64,000 bases of DNA from contig OY987242.1 in assembly GCA_963920765.1 (NCBI GenBank), positions 34,186,002 through 34,250,001 of the forward strand, written 5' to 3'. This document shows, piece by piece, positions 1 through 12,474 of the stretch. The notes beneath the pieces were generated by a model that was not told the origin of the DNA, searched no databases, and worked only from the letters and a program-made list of their open reading frames with translations. Numbering within the stretch: the stretch's first letter is position 1; each line of letters begins with the position of its first letter. The DNA is from Ulota crispa (Eukaryota > Streptophyta > Bryopsida > Orthotrichales > Orthotrichaceae). Made by a program: the position numbers and the translations under genes.

Positions 1-61
1 GTAGAAATGGCCAAAATGTTGCCTCAGCTCGAGGCCAACAATGTCCGTGTCGTTGGCATCG
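1..61 (+). CDS. PRXL2-like exon (5' truncated by the window edge)
   Basis: Frame starts at base 1 (Val-Glu-Met-Ala-Lys). It ends in phase 1 at a GTAATG donor (62). The upstream part of the exon is outside the window. Confidence 0.8.
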
Positions 62-1396
62 GTAATGACATCGTCCCCTCCGCTTTTTTCAAACACAAAC
101 GTGGTAATACTGTTTCATTAATCCAGCTATATAGTGTTTTTTACTCATTATTTTGTTCAATGCTTTTGCAGGAATTGAGAAGTTTGGTTTGGAGGAGTTC
201 GAGGAGAAGAAGTTCTGGAAGAGTGAGTTGTACATCGATAATGGCAAGAAGATTCACAATGCCTTGTCACTGACAAAGGTGGGATGGATGGGCACACTTA
301 TGATGCTTTTTGCTAACAAGTCTGTGAAAGAAGCCGTTGATAAAACCAAGGACACACCTGGTAACTACCAGGGCGATGGCAGGTTTGTCTCTTTTTACTA
401 CTCTTGCCTTACTTGGAACTCTCGAGTCTTTTATGTGGAGACTTTCTTTTGTTCAATTTTTCTTTTTCTTTTTCTAGTCAGTACTTTTCTTCGTTGAGAA
501 GTCTCGAACCAGTCTGAATTGGAGTATTCACAAATATGACCCAGTAAATTGATCATTTTTGGAAGTGCAACACCGTGGTTAATCCCTTGAGAGAAGTAGC
601 GTCGATGAATGTTTTTAAACGCTTGCTGTATGAAATGGATGAAGTACATCCAAGAATGCTTGCATAGAAAGTTTTGTCTGTTCTTGATTGTGTGACTAGC
701 TTTGTCATTAGTTACTATATGATTTTTGTGCAAAGCTCTGAATCAGTTCAGTTCATGTATAGAGAAAAAGCTTGAGAGAATGAAGATGTTTTGCTTGGAG
801 ATTGGTCATAATTTATTGTCTCAAAAGCTCCAGATAGTGCATTTAGGTTGCCTTGACAATTAGGTTGCCTTACTTTGGAAAGTTACCTCATGACTCACTG
901 CTTGGCCACTTTGGAGATGCATTTAATTGTCTAAATACTAAGAACTCACACCTTGATGCCCCTAGCTTGTTTTTTTGGAGAGCCATTGTTGTTGCCAAGT
1001 TCTTATTGTTGTTAAAATTACTCATTGTAATAATTATTGATGAAAATTATCATAATCTTAGTAAGTTTTTACGTAGTGTAAAATGTCAAGAAATTAGTGT
1101 GGAGCAACCTAAATGCACTTTTTAGTGTAGTTTCCTGCATCTCATTATATTCAATGTTGTAGTGGCTGTCAAATTTGTCTTGATATTGAATAATATGGTC
1201 TTCTTTATTTGCAATGTTTTAAAATGTATGTGTTTTTTTCTGGATGGGTGGGGGAATTAGGCAATTGGGAGCTACTTTTGTGATTGCCAAGGGAGGAGAG
1301 ATGTTGTTCGACCACCGGCAGAAGGACTTCGGTGACCAGCCAACAAATGATGAGATTCTGAAAGCGTTGGGATTGGATTCAAGCCAGGCATTGTAG
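1..1396 (+). CDS. Peroxiredoxin-like PRXL2/FAM213-type protein, 3' part (3 exons)
   Basis: Exons 1-61, 172-382 and 1261-1396 join to 408 nt, the last 135 residues plus a TAG stop, in one unbroken frame. The product reads through VVGIGIEKFGLEEF, then ELYIDNGKK, then GNYQGDGRQLGATFVIAKGG and FDHRQKDFGDQPTNDEILKALGL. That order (a 'GVG..' strand, 'F.GELYID', 'GN..GDG.QLG.TFV', 'F.H..K.FGD') is the C-terminal half of the thioredoxin-like AhpC/TSA antioxidant family typified by FAM213/PRXL2 and its plant homologues. The redox CxxC region belongs to the N-terminal half, which lies left of the window, so catalytic competence cannot be judged and no start codon is present. Splice sites are GT-AG with phases 1 and 2. 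Intron 1 is 110 bp; intron 2 is 878 bp and holds a small inverted-repeat element. Known for the family: thiol-based reductase activity in the cytosol or plastid. Inferred here: the same general role. Confidence 0.85.
172..382 (+). CDS. PRXL2-like internal exon
   Basis: Begins after TTTTGCAG at 171 in phase 1 and ends ...GATGGCAG before a GTTTGT donor at 383 in phase 2. It encodes the IEKFGLEEF to GNYQGDG stretch. Confidence 0.85.
836..1119. mobile_element. MITE in PRXL2-like intron 2
   Basis: Ends are inverted: AGTGCATTTAGGTTGC at the left and GCAACCTAAATGCACT at the right. A diverged copy with the same internal words (AAGTTACCTCATGACTCA) lies in LAX-like intron 2 at about 53176-53444, so this is a dispersed element. 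No coding capacity and no clear target-site duplication. Confidence 0.65.
1261..1396 (+). CDS. PRXL2-like terminal exon
   Basis: Begins after GAATTAG at 1260, completing the split Arg codon, and runs through QLGATFVIAKGG to a TAG stop at 1394-1396. The last residues are GLDSSQAL. Confidence 0.85.
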
Positions 1397-2603
1397 ATGC
1401 AAACTCTGCCACCTTTTGTGTGAGTATTGTGCAAAATTAGAGAGCTTTGTTTGTTTAGCAGAAGGGTGAGGTTCATCCGCACTTTTAAGTGTAGATTCTG
1501 AGCTTGTTTGAGAAATGTCTCCTTTGTAAGAAAAATTCCAATCACTCGTACAGTTTGTAGCAATTCCCATGTTCGACTTTATACTGTATTTCGTATGTCT
1601 TTATTATTGTAATGAGTGTGTGCCGTTGAGCACATCCATAACAACTACTTCCATGAAATAACCTGTGGAGAAACCTATCTGTTTTTATCTATCTTTCTAG
1701 TTTTTGGTGATTTTAGAGGACAAGAGACTTCTGTAATTACCTGTTTTTCGCAGTATTAAGTAGCAAAGTGTTCATGAAAGTATTATTAACAAAGTAAAAA
1801 CAAAAATTTGTAGTAGAGTTGTTTACCCTTTTCCTAAAAATTTACTCTTGTAACGTATCAGTAGAGCAAGTATGCATGCTAATTGAATTGATAACTTCGC
1901 AAACAATTTGAATACAACCGTAAGCTATAAATGCACTAACCATATTATGTAAGTTAGTATTAATGATCCTTTTTTCAGAAAACTTTTGTTTTAGTGTCTA
2001 TGGTTGACAATCTATATTATTTTTTAGTTTTTACGGGATTCATGATTGTGACTCCTCCAAAATTTTCAAAAATGCAAACATGAGTTGTATAGTGTAATAT
2101 GGAAGAATATTTAAAAAATGACTGTGAAATAAACGTTAGGATTTGAAAAATGTCAAAAGCCAACTTTTTTCGGAACTGAAGGTGAATGGGCTTGTTGGAC
2201 TTGCTTTGGGACCCATTAGATTTGCAAGTCTTGTGAGTATGATGGAGGTTGTGAAATATGAATGATGCTTTAAATTTGAGTTGGGTTATTTTCATATTCA
2301 CTATATACTTGAGTAAATGATGATTTATATTGTAATTTGACTTTTATATCCATTACTATATTATTGTGTTTCTTCTATTGCTTGCTGTGTTTTTTGTAGT
2401 TTTGTTTCAACAACTTCTTCCAATTCTAATGCACGTAATTTTATTATGAGTTTCTGCTTTTGTTTCTTGTATAGAAATATACTCAACCTGTTTTTTATAA
2501 AAAATAATATTACCTTTGATGAGTTTGGTTTTATTTTGAATTGTTTACCTCAATAAAGTGTCTGTTTTTTTTTCATATATTACAAATCCATCAATGGCAA
2601 TAC
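1397..2603. other. 3' flank of the PRXL2-like gene and spacer
   Basis: AT-rich. It must hold the 3' UTR and polyadenylation site of the PRXL2-like gene, but no AATAAA close to the stop stands out. No gene, tRNA or structured repeat recognised. Confidence 0.5.
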
Positions 2604-3537
2604 TTAACCCCTAAAGGACCAACTTTCCCCTTTGGGGATAAATGGACCTCGGGCATGTATCTCTAACTAAACCAATTTTTGTAAATTACTGAAACTTTTA
2701 AGGTTGGTGGGGGATTTAAAGATGTACGTGCACATCTAATTTTTTTCTTCATTTTAACATTTATTGAAGAAGTTATGCATGAATTTTTGAAAAACAAGGG
2801 ATGGCAGGCAATCTAGGCACCCCAAAAACCTTCTTTAAAATTTGTATTTTAAAAAAATAAAATTCTGAAATTGGTTTTTTCAAATTTTATATATATGGAA
2901 AGCTTTGAATCATTCAATTTTGATTGATGAATGAGAAGTTTTAGTTAGCTGGTAGGTATGGGACTCCCAAACCTCCATTCCTTTTGCCCTTTGTCAAATT
3001 TGGTGCTTTAATTATTTTTTTGATTTTTTTTTTCCAAGTTGTAGTAGACTAAGATTTTTGGTTTTCACCATTTAGATCAAAGTAATTCATATTTTACAAT
3101 TTTACATAAATCCTCCAATCTTGCTTGTGTATATGCAAATTTCATGGCCTTGTTGCATTGCAATATTCTACAAAGTATGATTCACACGTCCAATTCATTT
3201 AAAAATTCTCCCACACTTACTTAACTTGGTCTTCTACATGGAAAAAATAAACCTCAACTTTGCGTAAAGCAATTTTTTTGATATTGGAGCAATCAAACGC
3301 TTCTGAAATTTTTGGGCAGTAGGGAAAAAACTTTTTGTTTGACTTCAGATGTCAATATCTCACTCTTCTACATCTAGAATGAGCTGATTTTTTTCCCACA
3401 AGTACCTCCCATAGTCTAGGGCAAGATCCTACGGTTGAATTTTCAAAAAAACTATTTTTCCTACCTTTGTACTCCCCAAAAAGTGGCAATTTTTAGTGAT
3501 TTTCACATAAAAATGGGCTTTGTCCTTCAGGGGTTAA
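2604..3537. mobile_element. Family A element (TTAA-flanked), 934 bp
   Basis: Starts TTAACCCCTAAAGGACC and ends GTCCTTCAGGGGTTAA, so the terminal inverted repeats read CCCCTRAAGGAC inside TTAA. Its first 350 bp or so match the left arm of the foldback at 10065-10790 and the element at 12475. No open reading frame of transposase size; non-autonomous. Confidence 0.7.
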
Positions 3538-3894
3538 CCTTTGAACGCTAGATGGGTAGCTGAGCTTGCCCTCTACAGTGCTCTATAGTGGTGTGGCATG
3601 TGCTCCACCCATTAAAATATTGTAATTTAAAATTGTAAAAGTCAATAGTGCATAATGCCCTCATGAAAATTGCAAGAAGGACAACATGGAACCTAAAACC
3701 CATGTTTGAATCTTTCTTAATTTGTTTTACCAAAAAATATGAGTGCTTATGCTGAGGTTATTTTTTGCCTTCCATGATGCATTATGTATCTATGATTGCT
3801 TCTAGAGATGGAAAACAACTTATTCTTGTAGTATATAATTTTTTGGTGGACAGGGGCAGTTTTTTGTTGTCCCCTTCAACGTTCAGGGGTTAAT
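3534..3894. mobile_element. Family A-like element sharing a TTAA with its neighbour
   Basis: Starts at the same TTAA (3534-3537) that closes the element at 2604-3537, with TTAACCTTTGAACG, and ends CAACGTTCAGGGGTTAA. The ends are imperfect inverted repeats around the word TGAACG. It abuts its neighbour with no extra base between them. Confidence 0.5.
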
Positions 3895-6800
3895 GCAACT
3901 TGAGTTGGATTTACTATTAATAATATTTGTACATTTGGTTGAATGCTTTTTAGGGTTGTGGGGTCATATTTGTAAATTTGTATCTAGTGCAATATTCGTT
4001 TACTTCTAGTGCATACAACATTTTTAGAAGCATAAATAATAGCAAATAGCAAAAATAGTAACATGAATTTGAAACCAGTTTATTACTTACTACGGTTGTA
4101 ACATTAAAAACATAGTCAACTATTAGAAAGTTTGGCAAAGTAAGTTGGAAATTTTAACATATGTAGCACAATCTTTGTTTAAAAAAAAGTTCAGGACTTT
4201 CATTTTAAAATTTTATTCTATATGTAGCCTTGTTAAAAAGAAGTAATTAAAAATAATCAGAAAAAAGTTGTTTTAGATAAGAAGCTAGTTTTAGGATATG
4301 ACTATTGCTACCACATTTTTGCAACTGCTGCTTCAAATTGGAGTTTTTCTAGTACTATCAAATGTCACCCATACTCTTTGCATTTGCCACCACACCCTAT
4401 CACCCATCACTATGCACTTTTCTCAACTAGTAGTATGCTTCCTTTATTGTTTGTCATAATCTCAACTTTGCTAAAGGTAGTTGCCAAAAGCATCAAGTAG
4501 TTTTATCAAAAGTGCATAGCTTGAAGAGAAGTCCACCTTTTGAATGTAGGTTATCAAGTGTCACAACTTGTTAAGGTGCTAGTAGTGCCAACCTTCATGA
4601 GAGAATAATACCAAGCATAAAGTGGTGAAGAGTGCAATGGATGTGTAGCATGTGGTTGTATTTAACAAAAATTGGTAATTGTGGTGCTAATAGCAACATT
4701 CTTGTTTTAAATCTAAAAACAAGTAATACTCGCTTTAAAGCCCCATGTAGTGGAAATTTTGTTTAATGTTATGGACAATACATTTGTCACAATTTACAAG
4801 AGAATAAATTTACAAGAGAATTATTAAGGCTCTTATCAAACTTGATATGCAACCACACCTATACACTATCTTGGTGGTGAAACTATCTAATTGGTGAAAG
4901 TTGGATCAAAATTCTACAAGCATGTAGTACAATAAATTGCACACAAAATTGATTTTATCTAATAACGTACAAATTGGTACAATTGTGACCATATTTATTT
5001 TACTAATATACAAAGAGAATTTATATATGTACTATACCCCTTCAACTATTCTACCACACTTACTATACTGCACTTTGAAAGGGTGTGGTATGGATATCAA
5101 TTCCCATATACAAAATTTCAAAAACCCCCCAATGCCAAATTATTGATGCATTTGCAAATTTTTCAAGATCTGTTTATGATCACATATTCCAACAACCAGC
5201 ACTTTGTGTATATGTCACAAACAAAAAGCAATTGAGTGGTCCAGTATTTAAAGATTCAGCATATTGATGTCCCCAAATTTCTTAACGGTGATGTTGGTGG
5301 TTATATTGGTTATTGTTTTCTATGCTTGTTTTGTGGCATGATGTAAATGTTTCACCTGTATATCAGTGTTACATTTTTAGTCATATTTCTATTTGAATAG
5401 GGGATGGTGGTGGAATGCTCGTTTGGTGTATTGAAAAATACACAATGTAGTGCCCTACAATTAGAGAATCCTTGATATAATGTACCGGTGTCATGGTTAA
5501 GTTAGGTGAAATCAACCAATCATAAAATATGGGCAGATTTTTACAATTTGATTTATTTTGTTTGTATAAAGATGGGAAATTTCCATTGTGAAGTTCACAT
5601 ATAGGGAAAGAAGGGTTTTGGAAAACAATGAAAACCAACTCATTGCAATCTAAAAAAATATACCTCCCAATTGACTCTAGAATGTGAACAAGTTGTGGAT
5701 TTTTGAATTTGGAGGTAATATTGTATACATAATTCATATTTTTTGCACTTTTGAAGTAATAAAACTTCAACAAATAACGGCTGAGGACCGCATCTTTTAT
5801 GAACGTGATAGAGGCATCTTTGGTTGTGATAGAGCCTAGCTAATTTTTTTATAAAGTTTTATTTTGTTTTGACAAGTCACATGTTTGGTAAAGAGGCGTT
5901 GTAAATGAATGGCACCCACATTCAGTGCCCCCCCTCAACTTCACACACAAATGGGTTTCCTACCAAATTCCATAATGGGAAAGAGTCCAAAGTAGTTAGT
6001 TGGTCAGGCAACTGGTGGTGAGTTATAACTTACTGGTCAAGGTGGGTATGATAGTTGCTGTAAAAATATAAAAAATAAAAATCTTGGATTTGTAGTAAAG
6101 GAAAGAGGAAGTTGATACTTCGACTTGTGATGGTATTCATTTGTTCATAGGAAACTTGTGAAAGATGCTGAGGTACCACCGTATTTCTTTGTACCCCCAC
6201 ATCACAGAAAGACTGTGAGGGACAGTGAAAGCTGCCCCTAAATAAACGTCATGGGGAAACAAAACCCTCAAAAACCATTCAGTAAATCTAACTCCCTAAA
6301 TCACACTCTAAATGTAACTTCTTAAATCATACTCTACATCTAACCCCTAAGTCATACTCTAAGGGCATGTTCACACTTGATGTTAGGAGGGGTATTAATA
6401 ATATGAGTGCAGCCTAGAGGTGTGTCCAAATGCATTTAATTATTGTTTGTTACTATCTCTCTTAATACCAAGTGAGAACATACCCATATCTTATTCCTTA
6501 AGAGCATCATCAATTTGGGACAGTGGATGGGACTCTAATGGCACTTTTGCTAGTGGGGACTATTTTTTGGGAGGTGTAGGTGTTTTTGGGGTTTCAAAGA
6601 TACCATGGCAATGTGAAAATAGGACAAGGCCATGTCAAAAACAATGTTCTTGCATTGCAAATCTGCTTGTATTCCAATGCCCTTGAACTTCCCCCATCAG
6701 CAGGTCTATAGTAAATGCTCAAATACCACAATGGAGAGACCATGTTTCTCCAAGAGGGAATATTTTTTCATTAGAGGAGGAATGTGAAACAGTGTCAAGA

Positions 6801-7903
6801 GTGGGCAAATTTATCTACAATTAGCACTTGAAAATAACTTCATGGAAAAAGATACAGGAATAGCCCATTTGTTGGCCTTGATCTTGTGTCCGGATTGATG
6901 ATGATGCTCTAAATCATACTATAAAACTAACCCTCTCAATCACACTTTAAACCCTAAGTAGTGCCTAAGAGGGTGAAGCATGTAAATCTAAAGCTCTAGA
7001 GGCAAGATGAGTTATGGCCAAAAAAAATTCCAAAAATAGCATTTTCATTTTGCAAGTTTTTTTTCTTCCATCTCAACATGATTTGATTCAAAGCCTTGCA
7101 AAAAGGTCATGAAACATCCAAGGATCACTAGTCACATACTCATATATTTTTGAAAGGTATGATGAGAAGAATCAACATAAAAGTTTAAAACAAAGGTGAT
7201 CACTCTAGCTTCTACAATCTGTGTGTTGCGTTTCTCAACCCTAGTTAGTTTAACCCTCAATTTTTTTCTACCTAGTCTACAACTTTTTATTTATTTTAGT
7301 TTGAAATAATTTCGTTAGATAAATGAAAGATTAATTTTACAAACTACAAAACAATAAAAAAACCAAAAACCAAAGATATTGTATCTTCCTTTCCAAAAAG
7401 TGACTGTACTTTAAAGTTAGCCCTTTGGCTCTTTGAACTTTAAAGATGGAATATATCAGAAAATTTCTATGAAATATTTATAAATGTTATTGCAATATTG
7501 ATCTTGTGGTATGCTGTCATTTTTTACAGATTTTCTAATACAGCATACTACTTTGGTTGAAAATTTAAAATTTAAGCTTTAAATGAAAACTACACATTTT
7601 AAAGTGTCAATTATATATGCACTCAAAATGGATCTTATCCTCTTATTTTTAGTTGGTATAGTTTTTAGGCGAGAATATTTTAGGGATCCAATTTGCAACC
7701 AGGCTGGTGAACTTAGTTTTATAACAATTTATCTTAGTAACGAAATTGTTCAAACTTGAGTGTGTATTTCACAGACATGAACAAGATATTATCATGCTTT
7801 ATTTTCATTAGATACACACCCTCAAATGTATGTAGATAATAAAACATAGACACAATCATCCATGTAGTAAAATTGTCCATAAAATGAGGCATTGTTAGTA
7901 ACT
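3895..7903. other. Spacer without recognisable gene
   Basis: AT-rich with short spurious reading frames only. Around 5028-5108 there is a small inverted piece (CTATACCCCTTCAACTATTCTACC and a later GGTGTGGTATGGATATCAAT) resembling the ends of foldback family D. At 6270-6365 there are degenerate repeats of CTAAATCATACTCTA. Nothing else supported. Confidence 0.5.
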
Positions 7904-8836
7904 TTAACCTCTAAAGGACCAAGTGGTTGTAGCTGTTCAACAGCCACTTGAGAATTTGGGTAGGGTCATATAAAGTTAATTTTTATTGGATGTTTCCAAA
8001 ATTGTTACACAAGGTGTAGACATGTATCTCATAAGTGGAGATTTAATTTTTTCCCCAATTAGATGCTTGGTTCAAAAGTGATGTTACCCAAAAGAAGTTG
8101 GGCAACTTGGGTATCTTTAGAGAATCTTATGCTAAAACTCTCATCAACTTTTGAAATTTGGCAAGTATGTAACTAAAAAAACATAATGCACAATTGTCAA
8201 AAATAAAATTGAACTCTTACATCACATTTAGAAGGGAGTCAAACTTTGTTCAGGTAGTTTCAAGAAAAATAAAATCCTCAAACTTCAAGCTCTATTATCT
8301 TTCAATATATAAATCAAAAACTCTTGAAACTTTTTTTCACATACTCCAAATGATTGTCTCTAACTTTTCCCCATTCAAATTTCAAATAAAAGAATTCCTC
8401 ATTACACAAGAAATCATGAAAAAATGACTAATATATTGCCAATTCACTTAACCTCCTTGCATTGCAAGGTGATTTAGAATAAGCTAGATTCTATCTTTGC
8501 ATCTGAATATTTTCATGAGTGAACCTAACATCATATACTTGTGAATGATCAAAAATCTCAAATTTGTGTAAAGCAAAAATTTTACTCCAAGAAGGCTCAA
8601 AGTCTATTGACCTTGTTTTGCAAGAATGAACAAAAGCTATTTTTCTCCTTCAAACGATATGATCTTACAATTTGCGTGGTCAAATGGGCTGAATTTTTTT
8701 GCACACATCAACTTATCTATTTGACACACTTTTGTATGGTTGAAATTGAGAAAAAAAAAAAATATTTTCAATTTTGGGCAATGCACTAAAAGTTGGCAGT
8801 TTCTGAGATTTAAAAAAAAAACACCCTTAGGGTTAA
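7904..8836. mobile_element. Family A element (TTAA-flanked), 933 bp
   Basis: Starts TTAACCTCTAAAGGACC and ends CACCCTTAGGGTTAA. Length is nearly identical to the copy at 2604-3537. The interior has diverged; near the right end both carry AAAGTGGCA/AAAGTTGGCA followed by an A-rich stretch. Confidence 0.6.
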
Positions 8837-9065
8837 TCCTCTAGTTGAAAAACCTAATGTTGCTTTACAAGGGGTTTGGCAATTTATTTATTTTTTCATG
8901 GGATATTTTAGACAGTGTAAACAAAAAGTAAGTTTGTGCCAAAAACCTATCAAAAAAAAAGTATAATTGGGTGTGAATTCAAATGTAGTGTTAATTAAGA
9001 GCCAATCCTCACTAGGAAACAAGGCCATCAAAACGTGTAGCCATACCAACTGAAATTTCAACCCG

Positions 9066-9394
9066 TAAGGTAGGAGGCTCATGAATGGATCATCTAAGGG
9101 CTGAAACCGAATTTTGAGGAGGTGAAACTTTTTAAAATATTTTTCACTAAATTTTCTTAAAATACAAGAGGAATTGACATCTGATCCAAGATGTTTCATA
9201 TTTTTTGAAGCTTTGTGAAGTTAATTATGAAATCTTGAAGTTGAAATGGCATAAGGCTGTAAAATGGTTCACCTTTTCAAATGTATACTCTCTATACATT
9301 GTTGAAGCTTATGAAAAACAACATGTACAAAAATAGTATACTTGAGGAGGTGAACCATTTTAGAGCTTAAACCAATTTAGAGCCTCCTACCTTA
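9066..9394. mobile_element. Family B element (TA-flanked)
   Basis: TAAGGTAGGAGGCTCATGAATG at the left and TTAGAGCCTCCTACCTTA at the right. The termini are AGGTAGGAGGCTC inverted, and TA is the only base pair repeated outside. Internal landmark: GACAAGAGGAATTGGCATCT-like sequence, shared with copies at 13163, 20875, 23079, 29395 and 58196. A TA duplication suggests a Tc1/mariner-type MITE. Confidence 0.7.
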
Positions 9395-9489
9395 GTCTTA
9401 AGAACAACTCAAACACTTGTTACAATAAGAGTTTAATGAGGACGCTTTTTTTCATGTTTAATAGCTTTAAGGTCAAAAAGCTGAGGAAA

Positions 9490-9735
9490 TTAACCCCTAA
9501 AGGATGTTGATGTTTTGTATACGGACTCCCATATTGTATACATATGGGACATTTGGGTAGCACATGAATCCATTAGAGTTGTAAATTTTAAGCCAAGTCA
9601 TAAACATACTGTTGATCAACTCGGATTTTTTGGGAAATTTTTGACATTTATCATAAAGCCATTTCTTCAAGTACTAAATAATCTTCATAGAAATACATAT
9701 AACACTTTTGGTAGGCAACATCTTTTAGGGGTTAA
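9490..9735. mobile_element. Short family A element, 246 bp
   Basis: TTAACCCCTAAAGGATGTTG at the left and CAACATCTTTTAGGGGTTAA at the right: inverted ends of about 20 bp inside TTAA. A full second copy of the same subfamily (247 bp) is in remorin intron 3 at 24693-24939. Confidence 0.75.
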
Positions 9736-10064
9736 TACACGTCTCAAAAGTGTAGGAAAGGAAAGAAACAAAGCGCACGATCAGAAATTGAGTACAGATC
9801 TTGAGATTGTAGTTCCATCTTACATTGTTCATTATCCAAAAATGATATCTCTTCATTGAAAACAATTGCATTTTTGACAACTTGCGGAGAGCCAGAGGCA
9901 TGAAAAGGGAGGGTGAAAAGTCTTTACAAATTCCAAGTAAAGGGAGAGGAGCATAAAGAGGGAAAAAAAGAAGTAAGTGAGACTCCACAAAACATGTACA
10001 AGGTATACTTGTTGGGGATGAATCTCATGAATAAAATCAATGAGAAACTAGGATTGGAATCTTC

Positions 10065-10790
10065 TTAACCCCTAAAGGCCCATTGTCCCTTTGGGGGACA
10101 AATGGAATTTTGGGCATGTACTTATGGCTAAATTACTTTGCATGATTTTCTGAAACTTTTATTGAGGGTGATGAATTCAAAAATCTACGTGGGAATGTAA
10201 TTTTTTCTTCATTCTGACATTTATGGAAGAAGTTAAAAAATGAATAATTGAAAAACAGTGGACTCTGGGCAGCCCAAAAACTTCTTTAAAAATTACGTTT
10301 TTTCAATTAAAAATCTGAAATAGGTTCTTTTGACTTATATAGACGTGGGGAGCTTTGAATCATTCAATTCTAATAGATGAGATGAAAGTTATGAGAAGTT
10401 TTAGTTTGCACGTAGGTGTGATTTCAAGAGAAACCACACCTACTTGCAAAGTAAAACTTCTCATAACTTTCATCTCATGTATTAGAATTGAATGATTCAA
10501 AGCTCCCCATGTCTATATAAGTCAAAGAACCTATTTCAGATTTTTATTTGAAAAAAACGTAATTTTTAAAGAGGTTTTTGGGCTGCCCTGAGTCCACTGT
10601 TTTTCAATTATTCATTTTTTATTTCTTCAATAAATGTCAAAATGAAGAAAAAATTACATTCCCATGTATATCTTTGAATTCCTCACCTTCAGTAAAAGTT
10701 TCAGAAAATCACACAAAGTAGTTTAGCCATAGGTTTATGCCTGAAATTCCATTTGTCCCCCAAAAGGGCCCTTGGGCCTTTAGGGGTTAA
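10065..10790. mobile_element. Long near-perfect foldback of family A, 726 bp
   Basis: The whole element is a palindrome. The left arm runs from TTAACCCCTAAAGGCCCA to GCACGTAGGTGTG; the right arm is its near reverse complement, from CCACACCTACTTGC to TGGGCCTTTAGGGGTTAA. The loop is about a dozen bases around 10425. Arms are about 355 bp with scattered mismatches. One arm matches the first part of the elements at 2604 and 12475. A transcript across it would form a long hairpin RNA. Confidence 0.8.
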
Positions 10791-11548
10791 CCCCTAATTG
10801 CCCCAGAGGATCAAAAGTGTCTTTGCATGATTTCAAAGGCTTGTTTGAGGCTTTGGATCTAATTTTTTGGTCTTTCTATAAACCACAATTATGAATGTAT
10901 TCAATTTGTTCATACCAATGGACTAATGGTGAGACATGCCAAATGTTGTACAAGTGCCTGAAGAGATTTGATTGGGTGAAACTCCATATATGGCGTGGAG
11001 GCAAACAACGTTTTACAAGTTGCAACCGATCAATATCCCTTGCAAGCTTCCTTGTGTGTGCTTTGTGGTAGTGGGAAATCTCTTGGCAAGGGTTCAAACA
11101 TGTTCTAAACCCTTGTTGTGGCAAACCTCATTGATTGTGTCGGTCATTGTATTCTGCGCAATAGCAATTTGAAGCCCTAAAACTTAACATAAAAAGAAGT
11201 AAAATCTTCAATAGTTTGCAAGTGTGTGTATTCACATCTAATCTTGCTACTCACAAAATTTAAGATGAATTCAAGACTTACAGAATTTTGTAAAAATCAT
11301 TAAATAGCAAGTACCTACCAAAAAATGAGATTTTACCATCACAAGTTGTTTAATCAATTGTTATAATCTTCCATCTACCACAGTCAATTGTTCACAAAAT
11401 TTGCAAGCCATTTTCTAAGTAGGTGTTCCACTATTTTCAACACCCACTTTTTGTGGATCATTCGATTGACTAAGATACAATGCATCAAAGTTGTAGGTCT
11501 CCCAAAACCTTAATTTTGGTGAAAATGACCTGCACGCTCAGGGGTTAA
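10787..11548. mobile_element. Family A-like element chained to the foldback
   Basis: Starts at the TTAA that ends the foldback (TTAACCCCTAATTGCCCC) and ends CACGCTCAGGGGTTAA. Only the outer CCCCTRA and TTAA are well inverted, so the element boundaries are inferred from the ends. Confidence 0.45.
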
Positions 11549-11772
11549 CCCTTAAAGGACCATAGGGATAGTACATACGCTGCAGTATAATTAATATTTG
11601 CTGCTAGTAAGGAGTTTTAATTTGGGATCTCAAGTAACTCACTAGAACCACTTTGATCTATTCTCCAACTTCTTTATTGACCTCAAATGTAGTAGAAGTG
11701 TGGATCCATTCCAAATATAAGAAAAATACTCCGTATTGATCGCAGCGACAAGTTCAGTCCTTTATGGGTTAA
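11545..11772. mobile_element. Family A element, 228 bp, third in the chain
   Basis: Shares TTAA 11545-11548 with its left neighbour. Starts CCCTTAAAGGACC and ends GTCCTTTATGGG before TTAA. Homologous over its length to the TTAG-flanked copy at 46903-47519, apart from an insertion in that copy. Confidence 0.7.
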
Positions 11773-12474
11773 CCTCCAAATTGACCTCAACTCCTACTGT
11801 AGGCAAACAATAAAATTTGCCCAAAAAACATTTCGCTCCACAAATGATTTTTTATATAGTTTTTTGAAACTCCCATTTCCCATTATATGCTTTTCACAAA
11901 AGAAAACAAAATATCTCAAAGAAACTTCAAAGGAGTGAACTCAATAATTTGGAAAATCTTAATTAGTCCTGTTAAATGTGGCGAAGTGGCTGCTGACCTA
12001 CCATCGTAGTCTACATCAGCAGCCATTAATTAGTCCTCTTAAGAATTGGGAAGTGTAGGACTGGTCACAAATGAGGACGTGGCAAATTTGGATTGGCTAT
12101 TTCCTGCAGTTACACAAGACGGGGAATAAATTCACGTTAACTGTAGTTAACCGCGGTTACGTAACATTTTTGCATGTAACTTGCGACTGTGGTAAAGTAA
12201 ATTATTATGGAAAGGGGTGGGTATTTATCACAAGATCATAGGGGAAGCCAATCATTCCTCACTGGAGTGGAGTTAAATACAGTCAGAAGTTGCTTTTCTG
12301 TAATTTACTGCTGCCCCCACAATTATACCAAAATCCTCTCAGAGCCGCCACGTCATCAACTCTCCACTGAGTCCACTCCATGAAAAAGGATCCCAGCCTC
12401 TCGGCATAAATTGTATTCAGCAAAGTCAAGACGTTTCCCCACAACCCTAGTTCCCCCATAAACATAGCTCCCAA
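11773..12474. other. Spacer, nothing recognised
   Basis: Contains no supported gene. The stretch TTAACCTCCAAATTGACC at 11769 could be the left end of a further family A insertion, but no partner end was found. Confidence 0.4.

Noticed and set aside
2604..3537. Family A as TA-duplicating (mariner-type) or 3-bp TTA-duplicating (Harbinger-type) elements
   Set aside because: The TTAG copy at 46903-47519 repeats all four bases, and the termini are symmetric only under a 4-bp duplication.
5381..5773. 130-codon minus-strand frame
   Set aside because: AT-rich chance frame with no domain, no introns and no GC change relative to the spacer.
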